Positions 26,895-36,017 of a stretch of 64,000 nt of DNA are shown here, one piece after another. Under the pieces are notes generated by a model. The model did no database searches. It worked only from the letters and a program-made list of their open reading frames with translations, and had not been told where the DNA came from. The position numbers and the translations under genes were made by a program. Source of the stretch: a bacterium 0.1xD8-71 (GTDB lineage: Bacteria; Bacillota; Clostridia; Lachnospirales; Lachnospiraceae). Numbering within the stretch: position 1 is the stretch's first letter; each line of letters opens with the position of its first letter. Location: contig RAYR01000010.1 of the NCBI GenBank assembly GCA_003612405.1, forward strand, positions 62,001 through 126,000. The letters are read 5' to 3'.

Positions 26895-27951
26895 TTATGT
26901 CCTTTTGAGACCGTTCCAATATAGACCAATCCCAACTATACAGAGAAATCCGCCAAAGCACATTGCCGTGCTCAAATCAAAATCGGCTAATTTCCCAAAA
27001 ACAAGATTTGTAAAAACCGCCAGCAAGTCCATAATCATGGTACTCATACTAAGCGCTGTAGCACGATCAGACGTTGTGATTGCTTTATTTTGCAGTTCTG
27101 CTCCCAGCGGAGACAGCAGACTGAAACAAACACGAATGAACAAAACACCCAAAACTGAAATAAACGGATTTCTCGTAAAGGCCAGCAGCAGACAGGAAAA
27201 GGCGCAGGCAGCAAAAAGCATTGTCCCAAAGAAGCGAGGCTTCAGCTTTTTCGTGAGGCGCGCTGAAAACACACTTACCAAACCGGATAGTGTCATCAAA
27301 ATATAAACGCCGGAGATCAATTTGACCGACATACCTGCTTTTGTATACTGAAGCTGATTAAAGAAAACCGTTATCGTCTGATTCACTTCACGAAAAAGCG
27401 CAATCCCTGCCACCAGAAAAAGCAGCCTCCGGTTAAAAAGTGTTTCTTTTAAAACAGTAAATGAATGTCCAAAAGATATTTTTTTATCCTTTTGAATGGC
27501 CTTGACTTCTTTCAGTCCAAAGCTGAGAATTAGTGCCATGCCATAACTAATGACTGTCAAAAAACCGGCAGCCCGATAGTCTTCTTCAATAAATACCATA
27601 TAAATTGCAGCAGCAGACAAAAGACCTGCTGTACCAAAACTTTCATAAATACCGAAAGTACGTTGAGAATCATCCTCGCTGCCTGACAAATATAAAATAC
27701 TCGCATCCACACCCGAAAGACCGGAAACGACTATTGCAAGCAATAATTGTGCGTCTGTAACCGATACGGTCCGCCAAAATGCCCCATGGAATTTCAAAAA
27801 CAAGTGCAATCACCAGAGAAATACTTTCAATCAAAGTAATCTGAAAAACGGAAATCCCGGCGGCCTGGCGGTATAGTGTTGCAATGGACGAATAAAAAAC
27901 CATACCCTGAAAAAAGGATATGGCATACATAAAGAAAAGATTTCTTTTCAT
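26895..27951 (-). pseudogene. Frameshifted MFS transporter, apparently with an internal deletion
   Basis: Two overlapping frames together make one major facilitator. The first (from 27951) encodes MKRNLFFMYAISFFQG through the conserved loop FEIPWGILADRIGYRR. The second continues from LLLAIVVSGLSGVDASILYLSG to the end at 26895. The break is near 27740. At the join the usual third membrane helix is missing, so a deletion whose length was not a multiple of three is more likely than a single-base error. Substrate cannot be told. A ribosome binding site (AGGGGTGG) and a good promoter remain. Confidence 0.75.
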
Positions 27952-28086
27952 GAATACCACCCCTTAAATGTATTTGAATACGCCAAAAACCATGGACTTT
28001 CAATCTCCACGGCAAATCAGATCTTTGGACGTAATCAAATCGGATGGCTCATGCATTTACCTCACATTTCAATTAATTTGAATATC

Positions 28087-28115
28087 ATTATAAACTATAC
28101 TCCCCTGATTATCAA
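28087..28115 (-). promoter_or_regulatory. Promoter upstream of the broken MFS gene and last GT4 gene
   Basis: On the minus strand -35 TTGATA (28110-28115) and -10 TATAAT (28087-28092) are spaced 17 bp. It lies in the 183-bp gap between the MBOAT gene and the MFS pseudogene, and should still drive the GT4 gene at 25738. It suggests the MFS-GT4 pair was once a separate unit. Confidence 0.7.
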
Positions 28116-28134
28116 CTCGTTTAAAGTCATATTC

Positions 28135-29706
28135 TCAAAAACTCTGATACATAAACGCCGCCGTATCATACCCGCCGCCATAGATTCCTGTAATCAGTGC
28201 CACCAGCAAAATCCCATAATAACAGCACCATCTTACCGGCATGGGCCAGCCTGCCAGATAAGCGCGCACATCTTTGCCCTGTTCCTCCCAGACAGACACC
28301 ACCAGCCACACAAGAAGCGCTGCAAAAAGAAGCAGGAATCCATATTTGCTGATGCCGTAAGAAGTAATCTCACTGGAAAGCAGAGCTCCCACATGCAGTC
28401 TGGTAACCATCGCCCTGTAAATCTTCCCTGCCTGTTCGAGGCTCTTACTGCGAATCAGCACATCCGCCGCAAAAACAATCAGCCAGGTGCGCGCCATGCA
28501 AAACATCCCCCAGGCTTTACCGTCTTTAATATGAAACCTGTCTTTCCAGAGAGGATATTTGTTCTCCAGTATCAGGGAAATGCTCATAATCAGACCATAA
28601 TATACGCCCCAGAGTATATAACTGACCGTTCTGCCGTGCCACATGCCGGTAAACAGCCAGACAAGCATGGTTCCCATAATCGGCACCGCATGTTTACCCA
28701 TGGCAGGCCATTTTTTCTTGGCAGACTTCGTGAGTCTGCGCCCCGTCCCCGACATCACAAAGGAAAACATCACATAATTCTTAAACCACTCGCCCAGGGT
28801 AATATGCCACCTGCGCCAGAATTCCGCCACGGATTTGGAAAAATAGGGCCGCTTAAAGTTCTCCGGCAGGATAATATCAAAGCTCTCGCTAACCCCCAGT
28901 GCCATATCCATGTAACCGGAAAAATCCGCATATAGCTGCAGCATATAGAACACCACCGCCACCGCATAGATACTTCCCGGCACCGTAGAGGTATCGCCCG
29001 CAAACACAGAATCCACAAACAGACCGATCCGATCCGCAATCACCAGTTTCTTAAAAGCGCCCCAGACAAAACGCTGGATACCCCGCAACATTCTGTCATA
29101 GTCAAAAATATGTTCTCTCGCAAATTCTTCCCGCAGCTTCTCAAAACGATTGAACGGGCCCTGTGTGACAGCCGGAAAGTAGGACAAGAACAGTAACACC
29201 TTCAAGGGATTTTCCTCCGCCTCACACTGCTCTCTGCCCACATCCACCACATAGCTGATGGCCGTCAGCGTATAAAACGAAATGCCAAGCGGCATAATGA
29301 CCTTTTCAAAAAACCCTGTGGGCACTCCCCATCCCTTGAAAAGCGGCAGGACCGCAACCGTGTATTTATAGAAGACTAACAGTCCCAGATTCAACGCAAA
29401 ATAAAGGATTTGAACAAGCTTTCTCTTCTTTTCAAATCCCTGTCTGACCATTTTCTTTGTCTCTTTGTCCGCGCAATTTACAAGAGCCTCCCGCTGTAAC
29501 AAAAGACTTTTTTTCAGATAGATTCCGCAGACATAGGTAGCGGCACAGGTGACAAGCAGGCTGACCGGAAACCCTTGAAGCCCGATTACATAGAACACAA
29601 GACCTGCCGCAAGAAGAATCTGCCATTTCCTTTTCTGCGGTACCAGATAATAAAGGGCGAAAGTAATCACCCACAACAACACAAAGCGATAGGATAATAA
29701 CTGCAT
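28135..29706 (-). CDS. MBOAT acyltransferase, DltB-like
   Basis: A 523-residue membrane-bound O-acyltransferase with about eleven helices. The conserved family sites are W-R-R-W-H301 (FWRRWHITLGEWFKN) and the catalytic G-M-W-H357-G (TGMWHGRTVSYILWG). It starts at the stop of the carrier protein gene, with GGAGG inside that gene's last codons, so the two are coupled as dltC and dltB are. In the Dlt pathway the MBOAT takes an aminoacyl group from the carrier at the inner face and passes it outward. Here the likely acceptor is the polysaccharide or its lipid-linked precursor. The acyl group may be formylated (see neighbours). Confidence 0.85.
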   Translation of the reverse strand: MQLLSYRFVLLWVITFALYYLVPQKRKWQILLAAGLVFYVIGLQGFPVSLLVTCAATYVCGIYLKKSLLLQREALVNCADKETKKMVRQGFEKKRKLVQILYFALNLGLLVFYKYTVAVLPLFKGWGVPTGFFEKVIMPLGISFYTLTAISYVVDVGREQCEAEENPLKVLLFLSYFPAVTQGPFNRFEKLREEFAREHIFDYDRMLRGIQRFVWGAFKKLVIADRIGLFVDSVFAGDTSTVPGSIYAVAVVFYMLQLYADFSGYMDMALGVSESFDIILPENFKRPYFSKSVAEFWRRWHITLGEWFKNYVMFSFVMSGTGRRLTKSAKKKWPAMGKHAVPIMGTMLVWLFTGMWHGRTVSYILWGVYYGLIMSISLILENKYPLWKDRFHIKDGKAWGMFCMARTWLIVFAADVLIRSKSLEQAGKIYRAMVTRLHVGALLSSEITSYGISKYGFLLLFAALLVWLVVSVWEEQGKDVRAYLAGWPMPVRWCCYYGILLVALITGIYGGGYDTAAFMYQSF

Positions 29707-29937
29707 TTATTCCTCCAAAAGGCGCTCGACAAGCGCAATAATCGCCTCTTTGTTCTTAAAGTTCTCCGCCACCACATACTTGGCGTCAATCTCAATGTCA
29801 AACTCCTCCTCCAGTTCGCTCACAATGTTGATGACAGTAAAGGAATCAATAATCCCGTCCTCCATCATGCTGTCACCATCATAAGTAAGCGCCTCCTCGC
29901 AGTATTCTTCCAGAATTTCCAGTACTTTCTCTTCCAT
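29707..29937 (-). CDS. Acyl/aminoacyl carrier protein, DltC-like
   Basis: A 76-residue acidic helical protein with the phosphopantetheine site D31-S32-F33 in EDGIIDSFTVINIVSELEE. It resembles DltC in length and order of helices. The Ser32 arm would hold the acyl group activated by the ligase at 30834. The ATG at 29937 has AAGGA about nine bases upstream; 15 upstream codons are not part of the family. It stands between a formyltransferase gene and the MBOAT gene. Which acyl group it carries cannot be read from it. Confidence 0.87.
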   Translation of the reverse strand: MEEKVLEILEEYCEEALTYDGDSMMEDGIIDSFTVINIVSELEEEFDIEIDAKYVVAENFKNKEAIIALVERLLEE

Positions 29938-29971
29938 GATAGTATATCCTTTCTCTCCCTGTCTGTATTTC

Positions 29972-30832
29972 CTAAATAACATGCCGGTATTTTATCTTAA
30001 GCAGATGGTTCTCTCCCAACGGCAGATAAACCGCATTTTCTTCATCCTTTTTCTTTTCCGGTATGATTTTCCGGTATCTTACCACTTCTGCCTGCACACC
30101 GTCCACCACAGTCCGCAGGGGCGGAAAAATAGCACTTTTGCCATAATCCACACTCCGAAGCAGACGATAGATTGCCTCCGGTTCATCGCTCAACTCAAAG
30201 ACTCCTTCTCCCGGCACTTCATAAGAACGGTACATCCGCCGCCCAGGGGCGAACTTCTGGGGCTTTGTCTCCACACGCTCTTCCATTACGGCCGCAAAGC
30301 TTTCCTCGAATCCTTCACAGGCCAAGTCCATCAGTCGCTCTGTCAGTTCAAATGCCTTATCTTCCAGGCCGATGGCACATTTTTTCTGTATGATAATGTT
30401 GCCCTCATCAATCCCTGCGGTCACATAATGCCAGGTAATACCTGTCTCTTTTTCTCCCATGTAGATGACCCAGCTGGGTGCATTTCTGCCCGGATACTCC
30501 GGCAGAAGGGCATTGTGGAAATTGATGATGGTAATATTCTCCTTCTCCACACAGGCTGCCGGAAAAAGAAAATTATTGCTGGCACTGACAATCAGTGTCT
30601 TTTCACGAATATCACACAGATATCCGGCAAGCTCCTGTTTGTCCGGCATATTCGCATAGGGAATTCCCATCTCCCCACAAATCTTTTTCGTAACACTTAA
30701 GGCATGGGATTCATGTTCTATAAATTCCAGACTGTAACCGTACACAGTCTTCTGTTCTTCTATGTATTTTAAAATATTTCCGGTGGCCTTGCCATACCCA
30801 ATCACCACAACACGGCGAAACATCTCTCCCAT
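29972..30832 (-). CDS. Formyltransferase-fold protein inside a Dlt-like operon
   Basis: A 286-residue protein with the N-terminal formyltransferase fold. The triad is intact: N104-F-H106 in INFHNALLPEYPGRNAPSW and D142 in TAGIDEGNIIIQKK, as in methionyl-tRNA and sugar formyltransferases that use N10-formyltetrahydrofolate. About 100 C-terminal residues form a smaller domain (PLRTVVDGVQAEVVRY). Its place between a Dlt-like ligase and the carrier suggests an amine on the carrier-bound group is formylated, as in the initiation module of linear gramicidin synthesis. A sugar amine is the alternative. GGAG lies ten bases before the ATG, and the gene begins next to the stop of the ligase gene. Confidence 0.82.
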   Translation of the reverse strand: MGEMFRRVVVIGYGKATGNILKYIEEQKTVYGYSLEFIEHESHALSVTKKICGEMGIPYANMPDKQELAGYLCDIREKTLIVSASNNFLFPAACVEKENITIINFHNALLPEYPGRNAPSWVIYMGEKETGITWHYVTAGIDEGNIIIQKKCAIGLEDKAFELTERLMDLACEGFEESFAAVMEERVETKPQKFAPGRRMYRSYEVPGEGVFELSDEPEAIYRLLRSVDYGKSAIFPPLRTVVDGVQAEVVRYRKIIPEKKKDEENAVYLPLGENHLLKIKYRHVI

Positions 30833-30833
30833 A

Positions 30834-32354
30834 TCACAAATGCTCCTTCAATTTAACCCGGTCAATCTTACCGTTTGCATTGATAGGCATCTGTTCCAGA
30901 GTAATCAGTTTATTTGGCAGCATATATTCCGGCACCAGATGGGAAATCTTTTCATTAATATAGGCTTTCTCCAGTTCGCCTTCGATAAACAGCACGATTT
31001 TCTGCCGTCTTTCATCATAAAGACAACAGCAAAGGGATATCTCTTCCAGAGAGGAAACCGCCGTCTCAATCTCTCCCAGTTCAATCCTGTGTCCCATATG
31101 TTTGATCTGGAAATCTTTGCGGGAAAGATAAATCAATTCCCCGTATTCATTATATTTTACGATGTCACCCGTCCTGTAAATCAGCTCCGGCACACAGGGA
31201 TTTAAGGGATTTTGCACAAAGGCTTCCCTTGTCTTTTCCGGATTATTATAATATCCCATGGAAAGAGACGTTCCCCTGACACAGAGTTCGCCCGACTCCT
31301 CCCCCGCAACCGGCTCATTTTTATCATTTAACACCAGAATATCCGTGTTGGGCATGGCCTTTCCGATGGGAAGCGGTTCCTCGTCCGCAAATTCACGGTC
31401 TATAATATAATAAGTACAGGCATCTGTAATTTCGGTTGGCCCATAGAGGTTCGCATAGAGCACATCCGGCAGAAACTTACGCCACACATTGAGCTGTTTA
31501 TTGGGCATCACCTCGCCGCAGAACAGCACCCGCCGCAAAGTATCCGACAGATCCACATTCTTAAAGGCCTTCAGTTTCGCCACCACGATCAGCGCAGAAG
31601 GCACCCAGAAGATGGTGTTGATCTTCTTCTCTTTCAGATATTCCAGCAGCAGTACCGGCTGTGCAAACAGGTTCTTTGGCACAATATAAGTGGTTGCCCC
31701 TGTCTTGATGGTACTGTAGATATCCAGAATAGAATTATCAAAATAAAAAGGCGCCTGATTGCCAAAGCTGTCCTGCTCCGTAATCTGAAAGGTCTCCGTC
31801 ACCCAGTCCGTATAATCTATCACGGAACGGTGATTGATGGTCACACCCTTGGGTACACCCGTAGAACCGGAGGTGAACAACACATACAGAAGGTCCGTGT
31901 CTATCCCCTTTCTTCTCGCCGCCTCAATCTTTTCATCTCTCGCAGTTCCCTCCTGATCGCATCCTGCCAAAGCATCTTCCAGAATCAGGAATTCTCCCTG
32001 GTAGGCATACTGTGCAAAGACACCTTTCAGTTCTGCGGTAGTGATGACAACCGCCGGATCCAGCACTTCCAGAATCTTATTCACACGGCTGCCCGGCATG
32101 TCCACATCGATGGGGGAATAAAAGTTACAGCTATAAGCCGCACCCATAAAGGAGACCAGCACATCAACTCCCTTTTCCAGAAAAACAACCACGGGTCTTT
32201 TAAAATATCCCCGCTCTATCAGTTCATAAGCCACCGCCCTGGCCTGCGTGCGCAGCTGACCAAAGGTGACCTGCTTCTTTTCATCCGCAAAAGCTGTCTT
32301 ATCCGGCAGTCTGGCCGCCGTCTCATCCAGCCAGTATGTAACATTTGCTTTCAT
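30834..32354 (-). CDS. Adenylating ligase, DltA/NRPS A-domain type
   Basis: A 506-residue ANL-superfamily enzyme about the size of DltA. Motifs in order: LFTSGSTGVPKG (A3, about 158-169), FYFDNSILDIY (A4), NLYGPTEITDAC (A5), YRTGDIV (A7), DFQIKHMGHRIELGEIE (A8) and NANGKID with the C-terminal catalytic Lys (A10). The Asp at the A4 motif that contacts an amino group in amino-acid-specific A domains is present, so an amino acid substrate is likely. It would load the carrier at 29707. GAGG six bases before the ATG at 32354 fixes the start. D-alanine is a possible substrate; no residue-level code was derived. Confidence 0.85.
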   Translation of the reverse strand: MKANVTYWLDETAARLPDKTAFADEKKQVTFGQLRTQARAVAYELIERGYFKRPVVVFLEKGVDVLVSFMGAAYSCNFYSPIDVDMPGSRVNKILEVLDPAVVITTAELKGVFAQYAYQGEFLILEDALAGCDQEGTARDEKIEAARRKGIDTDLLYVLFTSGSTGVPKGVTINHRSVIDYTDWVTETFQITEQDSFGNQAPFYFDNSILDIYSTIKTGATTYIVPKNLFAQPVLLLEYLKEKKINTIFWVPSALIVVAKLKAFKNVDLSDTLRRVLFCGEVMPNKQLNVWRKFLPDVLYANLYGPTEITDACTYYIIDREFADEEPLPIGKAMPNTDILVLNDKNEPVAGEESGELCVRGTSLSMGYYNNPEKTREAFVQNPLNPCVPELIYRTGDIVKYNEYGELIYLSRKDFQIKHMGHRIELGEIETAVSSLEEISLCCCLYDERRQKIVLFIEGELEKAYINEKISHLVPEYMLPNKLITLEQMPINANGKIDRVKLKEHL

Positions 32355-32383
32355 AATCATCCTCATTCCGGAATCCTATCCTG

Positions 32384-33463
32384 TTACTCCGGCAGAATCA
32401 CCAGATAGAAAGTATCCATCATTTTATCTGTTTTTACGTGGTAAATATCATACAAATCCGTCATCTCCAAACCGCATCCCGCCGGGTCGTAAGAGCCGTA
32501 AAGCGCAATGTTTTGCTCTTTAGCCAGTTCCTGCACCTGCCGTTCCACTTCCAGGGCAATCCGGAAATTCTCCTCAGATTCTATGTAATTATACATCATG
32601 GGCGAATAGGGTGGCAAGTACAAAATAACCTCCACGCCCTGCTCCTGCAGCCAGGTAATCACACCCCGAAAGTGCTCCCAATGTTTATAATCTATCTCCT
32701 CATAATCCGTCAGCCGGTAGACCACATGCTCCTCCATGGACTGTCTGGTGAGTTCTTCCACTGTCTGCGTATCACCCTCGCGCAGTTCCCTCTGGTAAGC
32801 GATACTCCCGTCATAATGTTTCAGATACTTTTCACTCTCCCAGGCATCCGTATAGGACACCTGGAACCGCTTTCTTTCCGGAAGCAGAGTAACATTATAG
32901 CGAAAATAGTCCAGGGAAAGCCATTTACCCATATCTTTCCCGGTGTTCTTTTGCGGATGCAGATTTCCTTCATCGAATTTACCATTCAAAATCACAGTCA
33001 TATAATTGACGTACGGATAGAGGTCTTTCCACCTCTCATTATCATGACTCTTATTGAATAAAAAGGCATCCACGCCGATTACCATAGTCTTTGGCAGTTT
33101 ATCTTCCACCGCCAGCACGCCTGTCACCGCCAGCAGATCGTAGACCGTAGCCTCCGACAGACCCGCGTTATAGAAAGAATCCGTGCCAAACATAGTATGG
33201 TCAAAATTCATCACCCGGCTGGACCCCGCCACAATTAGCTCTCTAGGCCCCTCCTGCTGTTTCATACAGGAAAGAAACAGATTCCTGTCATTAAAATCGG
33301 ATTCTTCCAGACCTTCTACATTGCGGCCATGGACTGCCATCTGCTCCCCGATCTGATCATAGGTAATGCGCAGCATCGCATAAGAATCCACATACCAGTT
33401 CACCGCCGCAACCAGAAACAGCACCGGCAGGAGAAAAAGTATCGCTTTACCCCATTTTTTCAT
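32384..33463 (-). CDS. Membrane-anchored SGNH protein, DltD-like
   Basis: A 359-residue protein with one N-terminal helix (residues 6-24) and an external catalytic domain. G80-S-S82 in IVAGSSRVMNF is the nucleophile block and D339-I-Y-H342 near the C-terminus is the Asp-His pair, matching the DltD arrangement (Ser, then D-x-x-H). DltD completes transfer of the acyl group to the polymer. It is followed by the ligase, formyltransferase, carrier and MBOAT genes. The best start is 33463, with GAGG six bases upstream; 33469 is also possible. It overlaps the end of the DUF6020 gene. Confidence 0.75.
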   Translation of the reverse strand: MKKWGKAILFLLPVLFLVAAVNWYVDSYAMLRITYDQIGEQMAVHGRNVEGLEESDFNDRNLFLSCMKQQEGPRELIVAGSSRVMNFDHTMFGTDSFYNAGLSEATVYDLLAVTGVLAVEDKLPKTMVIGVDAFLFNKSHDNERWKDLYPYVNYMTVILNGKFDEGNLHPQKNTGKDMGKWLSLDYFRYNVTLLPERKRFQVSYTDAWESEKYLKHYDGSIAYQRELREGDTQTVEELTRQSMEEHVVYRLTDYEEIDYKHWEHFRGVITWLQEQGVEVILYLPPYSPMMYNYIESEENFRIALEVERQVQELAKEQNIALYGSYDPAGCGLEMTDLYDIYHVKTDKMMDTFYLVILPE

Positions 33464-35213
33464 CTTCATCCTCACTCTTCTCCTGTGCCGTAATCTCCTC
33501 TTCTGCAGGCCCGAAGGTAAACCCGAACAACAGCGGAAATGCCGCAAACAGGCCATAGGCATAACGGAACTCGTTATACACCGGCGTGGCCAGGAGCAGA
33601 CTTAACAGCAGCATGATAAACGGCACATAACACATGGCGTTTCGTTTTTGCCAGGCCAGATAGGCAAGCCCGAACAACATCACCCAGGTATTCAGTCCCA
33701 GGCTCCACACCTTATTGAAAAGTTCCTGAAACTTCAACAGGTATTCTCCCATGGCGAGACTGTTATCATAGGTAAAAAGTTTTCTCTCACTCTCAATGCC
33801 AAAGGGATTATCCACCATAAAATATTCGCTGTAGAGATACTGATAGTGCGGAACTCTGTATGCCCAGTATCCGGCTGTCTGCCTGACTTCCCCCTCCAGA
33901 TACAGCATGGGATTGCGAAGCCCTACCCGCAGCCACAGTTTGAAATATTCCCCTTTATTCTCCGCAATCATATCCTGATTGCCCTGTTCCCTGATCAGGT
34001 TCTTCGTCACATCAAACAGATAGGGATTATAATACTCCTCCATCTGTCCCAAGGGCACCACCTGCTCTATCATAGCCACTTCTTCCTCTGTCAGACTGCC
34101 GCCCCTCATATAAGCGCAGAGAAGATGCTGGGTAGGCATGGTGAGCCCCTCAATGGTATCCGGCGGCTCCACCTGCAATGCTTTTAGTATCGGCCCCTGG
34201 TAGAGCAGATAACATACAAGCACTGCTGTCATACACAGCATTGACCTTACCGGCAGCTTTCTGCCCCGTGTCTGTTCCGCCGGCAATACCTCCCCCGTGC
34301 TCCCGTTATCCTGCATTTGTTTCCTATCTTTCCACCTTATTTTGCAGATAATCCCCACAAACGCCGTACCAATAAAAATCAGAATCCCGTTGCTTCGCAA
34401 AAGGCAAACTGACAATCCTGTCACAAAATAGAGAATCCACTGTTTATGCCCTTTTTCCCTTTCCAGATCAAAGGTATGGCTCATCCAGGCAAAGAATACA
34501 AGAGCCGATACAAAAAAGGCATCCTTTCCCATACAGATACTGAGCATACCATGCACAGGCAACGCGATATAAAAGACAAGCGCCAGAGCAAGCCACCAAA
34601 GCCGTGTCCCTTTTCTGTACAGCACATACAGACAAAAGGCAAAGGTAAGCGCCACAAGCGCCATCTGCCAGAAAGTATAGAAGGCCACTGCCCCCGTATA
34701 TGTACCAGACAACGCATAACCAATCTTGACAAAAACCTGCATGATCAGTGTGTGAAAATAGGGATGGTGGTTGGATCTTGCTTTCCACCCCAGAATCTGC
34801 TCCATCTGCCATATAGCATCGTTGTTAAACCAGGTGGGATAATACATCAGATAATAAGGCAGATAACTGACCAGACATATGACGAAGAAACTTGCCAGCA
34901 CATACCATCTGCCCTGCCGCCTTTTCTGCACAGGCCCGGATGCTGTTATCCCATGATCTATCCGGAATTTGTTCCGCAGATACAACCATATATTGTCTTT
35001 ATGGGAAATCACCAGACACAGTATGAAAAGCACGCCATAACTGATAAGCGCCCACAATACAATTCTTCCTATATTTTGTAAATTGGAATACTCCGCCGAC
35101 TTCTGCCAGTTCCCCAGGACAATAAAGGCAGCGTAGCACAAGGAAAAGGGAACCAGGGTCAGAAACTGCCGTCCGGCGGGCATCGCTATTCTTTTTTTCT
35201 TCTGTGTGTCCAT
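33447..35213 (-). CDS. DUF6020 polytopic membrane protein, possible GT-C transferase
   Basis: A 588-residue protein with about twelve helices. After the third to fourth helix it has YYPTWFNNDAIWQMEQILG and then HHPYFHT, the conserved DUF6020 loop with an Asp at the usual GT-C catalytic position. It is a paralogue of the protein at 56726, which has VYPGFFVYDAQDEYVQ and HHPLVH at the same place. Both are likely to use polyprenyl-phosphate sugars outside the membrane. The start at 35213 has GGAGG five bases upstream. It is the first gene of the Dlt-like run and overlaps the SGNH gene. Confidence 0.72.
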   Translation of the reverse strand: MDTQKKKRIAMPAGRQFLTLVPFSLCYAAFIVLGNWQKSAEYSNLQNIGRIVLWALISYGVLFILCLVISHKDNIWLYLRNKFRIDHGITASGPVQKRRQGRWYVLASFFVICLVSYLPYYLMYYPTWFNNDAIWQMEQILGWKARSNHHPYFHTLIMQVFVKIGYALSGTYTGAVAFYTFWQMALVALTFAFCLYVLYRKGTRLWWLALALVFYIALPVHGMLSICMGKDAFFVSALVFFAWMSHTFDLEREKGHKQWILYFVTGLSVCLLRSNGILIFIGTAFVGIICKIRWKDRKQMQDNGSTGEVLPAEQTRGRKLPVRSMLCMTAVLVCYLLYQGPILKALQVEPPDTIEGLTMPTQHLLCAYMRGGSLTEEEVAMIEQVVPLGQMEEYYNPYLFDVTKNLIREQGNQDMIAENKGEYFKLWLRVGLRNPMLYLEGEVRQTAGYWAYRVPHYQYLYSEYFMVDNPFGIESERKLFTYDNSLAMGEYLLKFQELFNKVWSLGLNTWVMLFGLAYLAWQKRNAMCYVPFIMLLLSLLLATPVYNEFRYAYGLFAAFPLLFGFTFGPAEEEITAQEKSEDEDEKMG

Positions 35214-35251
35214 CCTGTCCTCCATGCCGGTTTTCTGTTTGAGAAAATCAA

Positions 35252-35281
35252 GTTCTATCCGAAATAACGCTAAATGTCCAA
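35252..35281 (-). promoter_or_regulatory. Weak promoter candidate before the DUF6020/Dlt-like run
   Basis: On the minus strand TTGGAC (35276-35281) and TAGAAC (35252-35257) have an 18-bp spacer. It lies in the only gap (about 95 bp) between the toxin-antitoxin-like genes and DUF6020. Both boxes are imperfect. Confidence 0.3.
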
Positions 35282-35307
35282 TTTTTCATCATAATCACGG
35301 CACTCGT

Positions 35308-35547
35308 TTAACTGTTTCTGCAATTTTTCCCTTGATTTGTAAAAACCATATATTCCTCTAACAAATCTTTTGCCAAATAATCATCGCTCATACAATGAAG
35401 GTCTGATACACCGTCTCGAATCAGTTCACGCTCCGTAGAACAATAGAAAAACCCCATTGCCTCCTTCACGGTTATGTCCGCCAGTTCAGCAAATCTCATA
35501 ATAACTCGTCCATATTTCATTTGCAGTAAGGTAGCGCTTGCCTTCAT
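35308..35547 (-). CDS. DUF3791-like small protein, candidate antitoxin component
   Basis: A 79-residue protein with KYGRVIMRFAELADITVKEA and IRDGVSDLHCMSDDYLAKDL, a pattern seen in small proteins encoded next to DUF3990 genes. Helical throughout; no DNA-binding motif. Its ATG overlaps the DUF3990 stop (ATGA), with GGAG nine bases upstream. It is the last of three overlapping genes. By analogy with the upstream DUF3791 protein it probably binds or neutralises the DUF3990 toxin, but this is inference from position. Confidence 0.7.
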   Translation of the reverse strand: MKASATLLQMKYGRVIMRFAELADITVKEAMGFFYCSTERELIRDGVSDLHCMSDDYLAKDLLEEYMVFTNQGKNCRNS

Positions 35548-36017
35548 ATATGGTAACTCCTCTCAAATTTCAAATATTCATCCAAAATCTCCTGTCTGCG
35601 AAAACAAATCTGCATATTGGGCTTTTCCATTGCCAGTCTGCCGATTGCTTCTGTGCGGCTGATCAAATTTTCAAAATATAACTCTATTGTATCAAATACA
35701 CGATCATTCGCCACACCGCCTATTACTATATCATAGTCAGACAAATCTTCTCCCATGCGGCACTGTGAAATAAAATCCAGCCACTCATCCGAATAAGTCT
35801 CAAATTTTTGGGTATGATATTTCTCAAATGCGGTTTCATCAACATTATACACAGAAACACTTCCCCGTTTCCCCTTCCTGATAAACTTTCTGCACCAGTT
35901 CTTTGCCTGTTCCTCAATCGGCGTCGTATAGAAACCAGCTCCGAAATCAACTTCTCTCCTTGAATGAAAAATATCCGGCTTCACAATTTCTCTGTCAGAT
36001 CCGTGAAATACAATCAT
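35544..36017 (-). CDS. DUF3990 protein, predicted ADP-ribosyltransferase-like toxin
   Basis: A 157-residue protein starting MIVFHGSDREIVKPDI, followed by DFGAGFYTTPIEEQAKNW and YDIVIGGVANDRVFDTIELY. These blocks define DUF3990. The H-G start and the G-x-G-F-Y-T-T segment resemble the first motifs of the ART (PARP-like) fold, so a toxin that modifies a host target with NAD is plausible. It lies between two DUF3791-like genes with ATGA overlaps on both sides. GGAG is seven bases before its ATG. The family is sure; the activity is predicted. Confidence 0.82.
   Translation of the reverse strand: MIVFHGSDREIVKPDIFHSRREVDFGAGFYTTPIEEQAKNWCRKFIRKGKRGSVSVYNVDETAFEKYHTQKFETYSDEWLDFISQCRMGEDLSDYDIVIGGVANDRVFDTIELYFENLISRTEAIGRLAMEKPNMQICFRRQEILDEYLKFERSYHI

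Noticed and set aside
28051..28935. Plus-strand open frame (294 codons) opposite the MBOAT gene
   Set aside because: Antisense shadow of a gene with clear catalytic motifs; no ribosome binding site.
28135..33463. Standard dltABCD operon for teichoic acid D-alanylation
   Set aside because: Gene order differs, a formyltransferase lies between ligase and carrier, and DUF6020 and glycosyltransferases surround it; so a plain dlt label would mislead.
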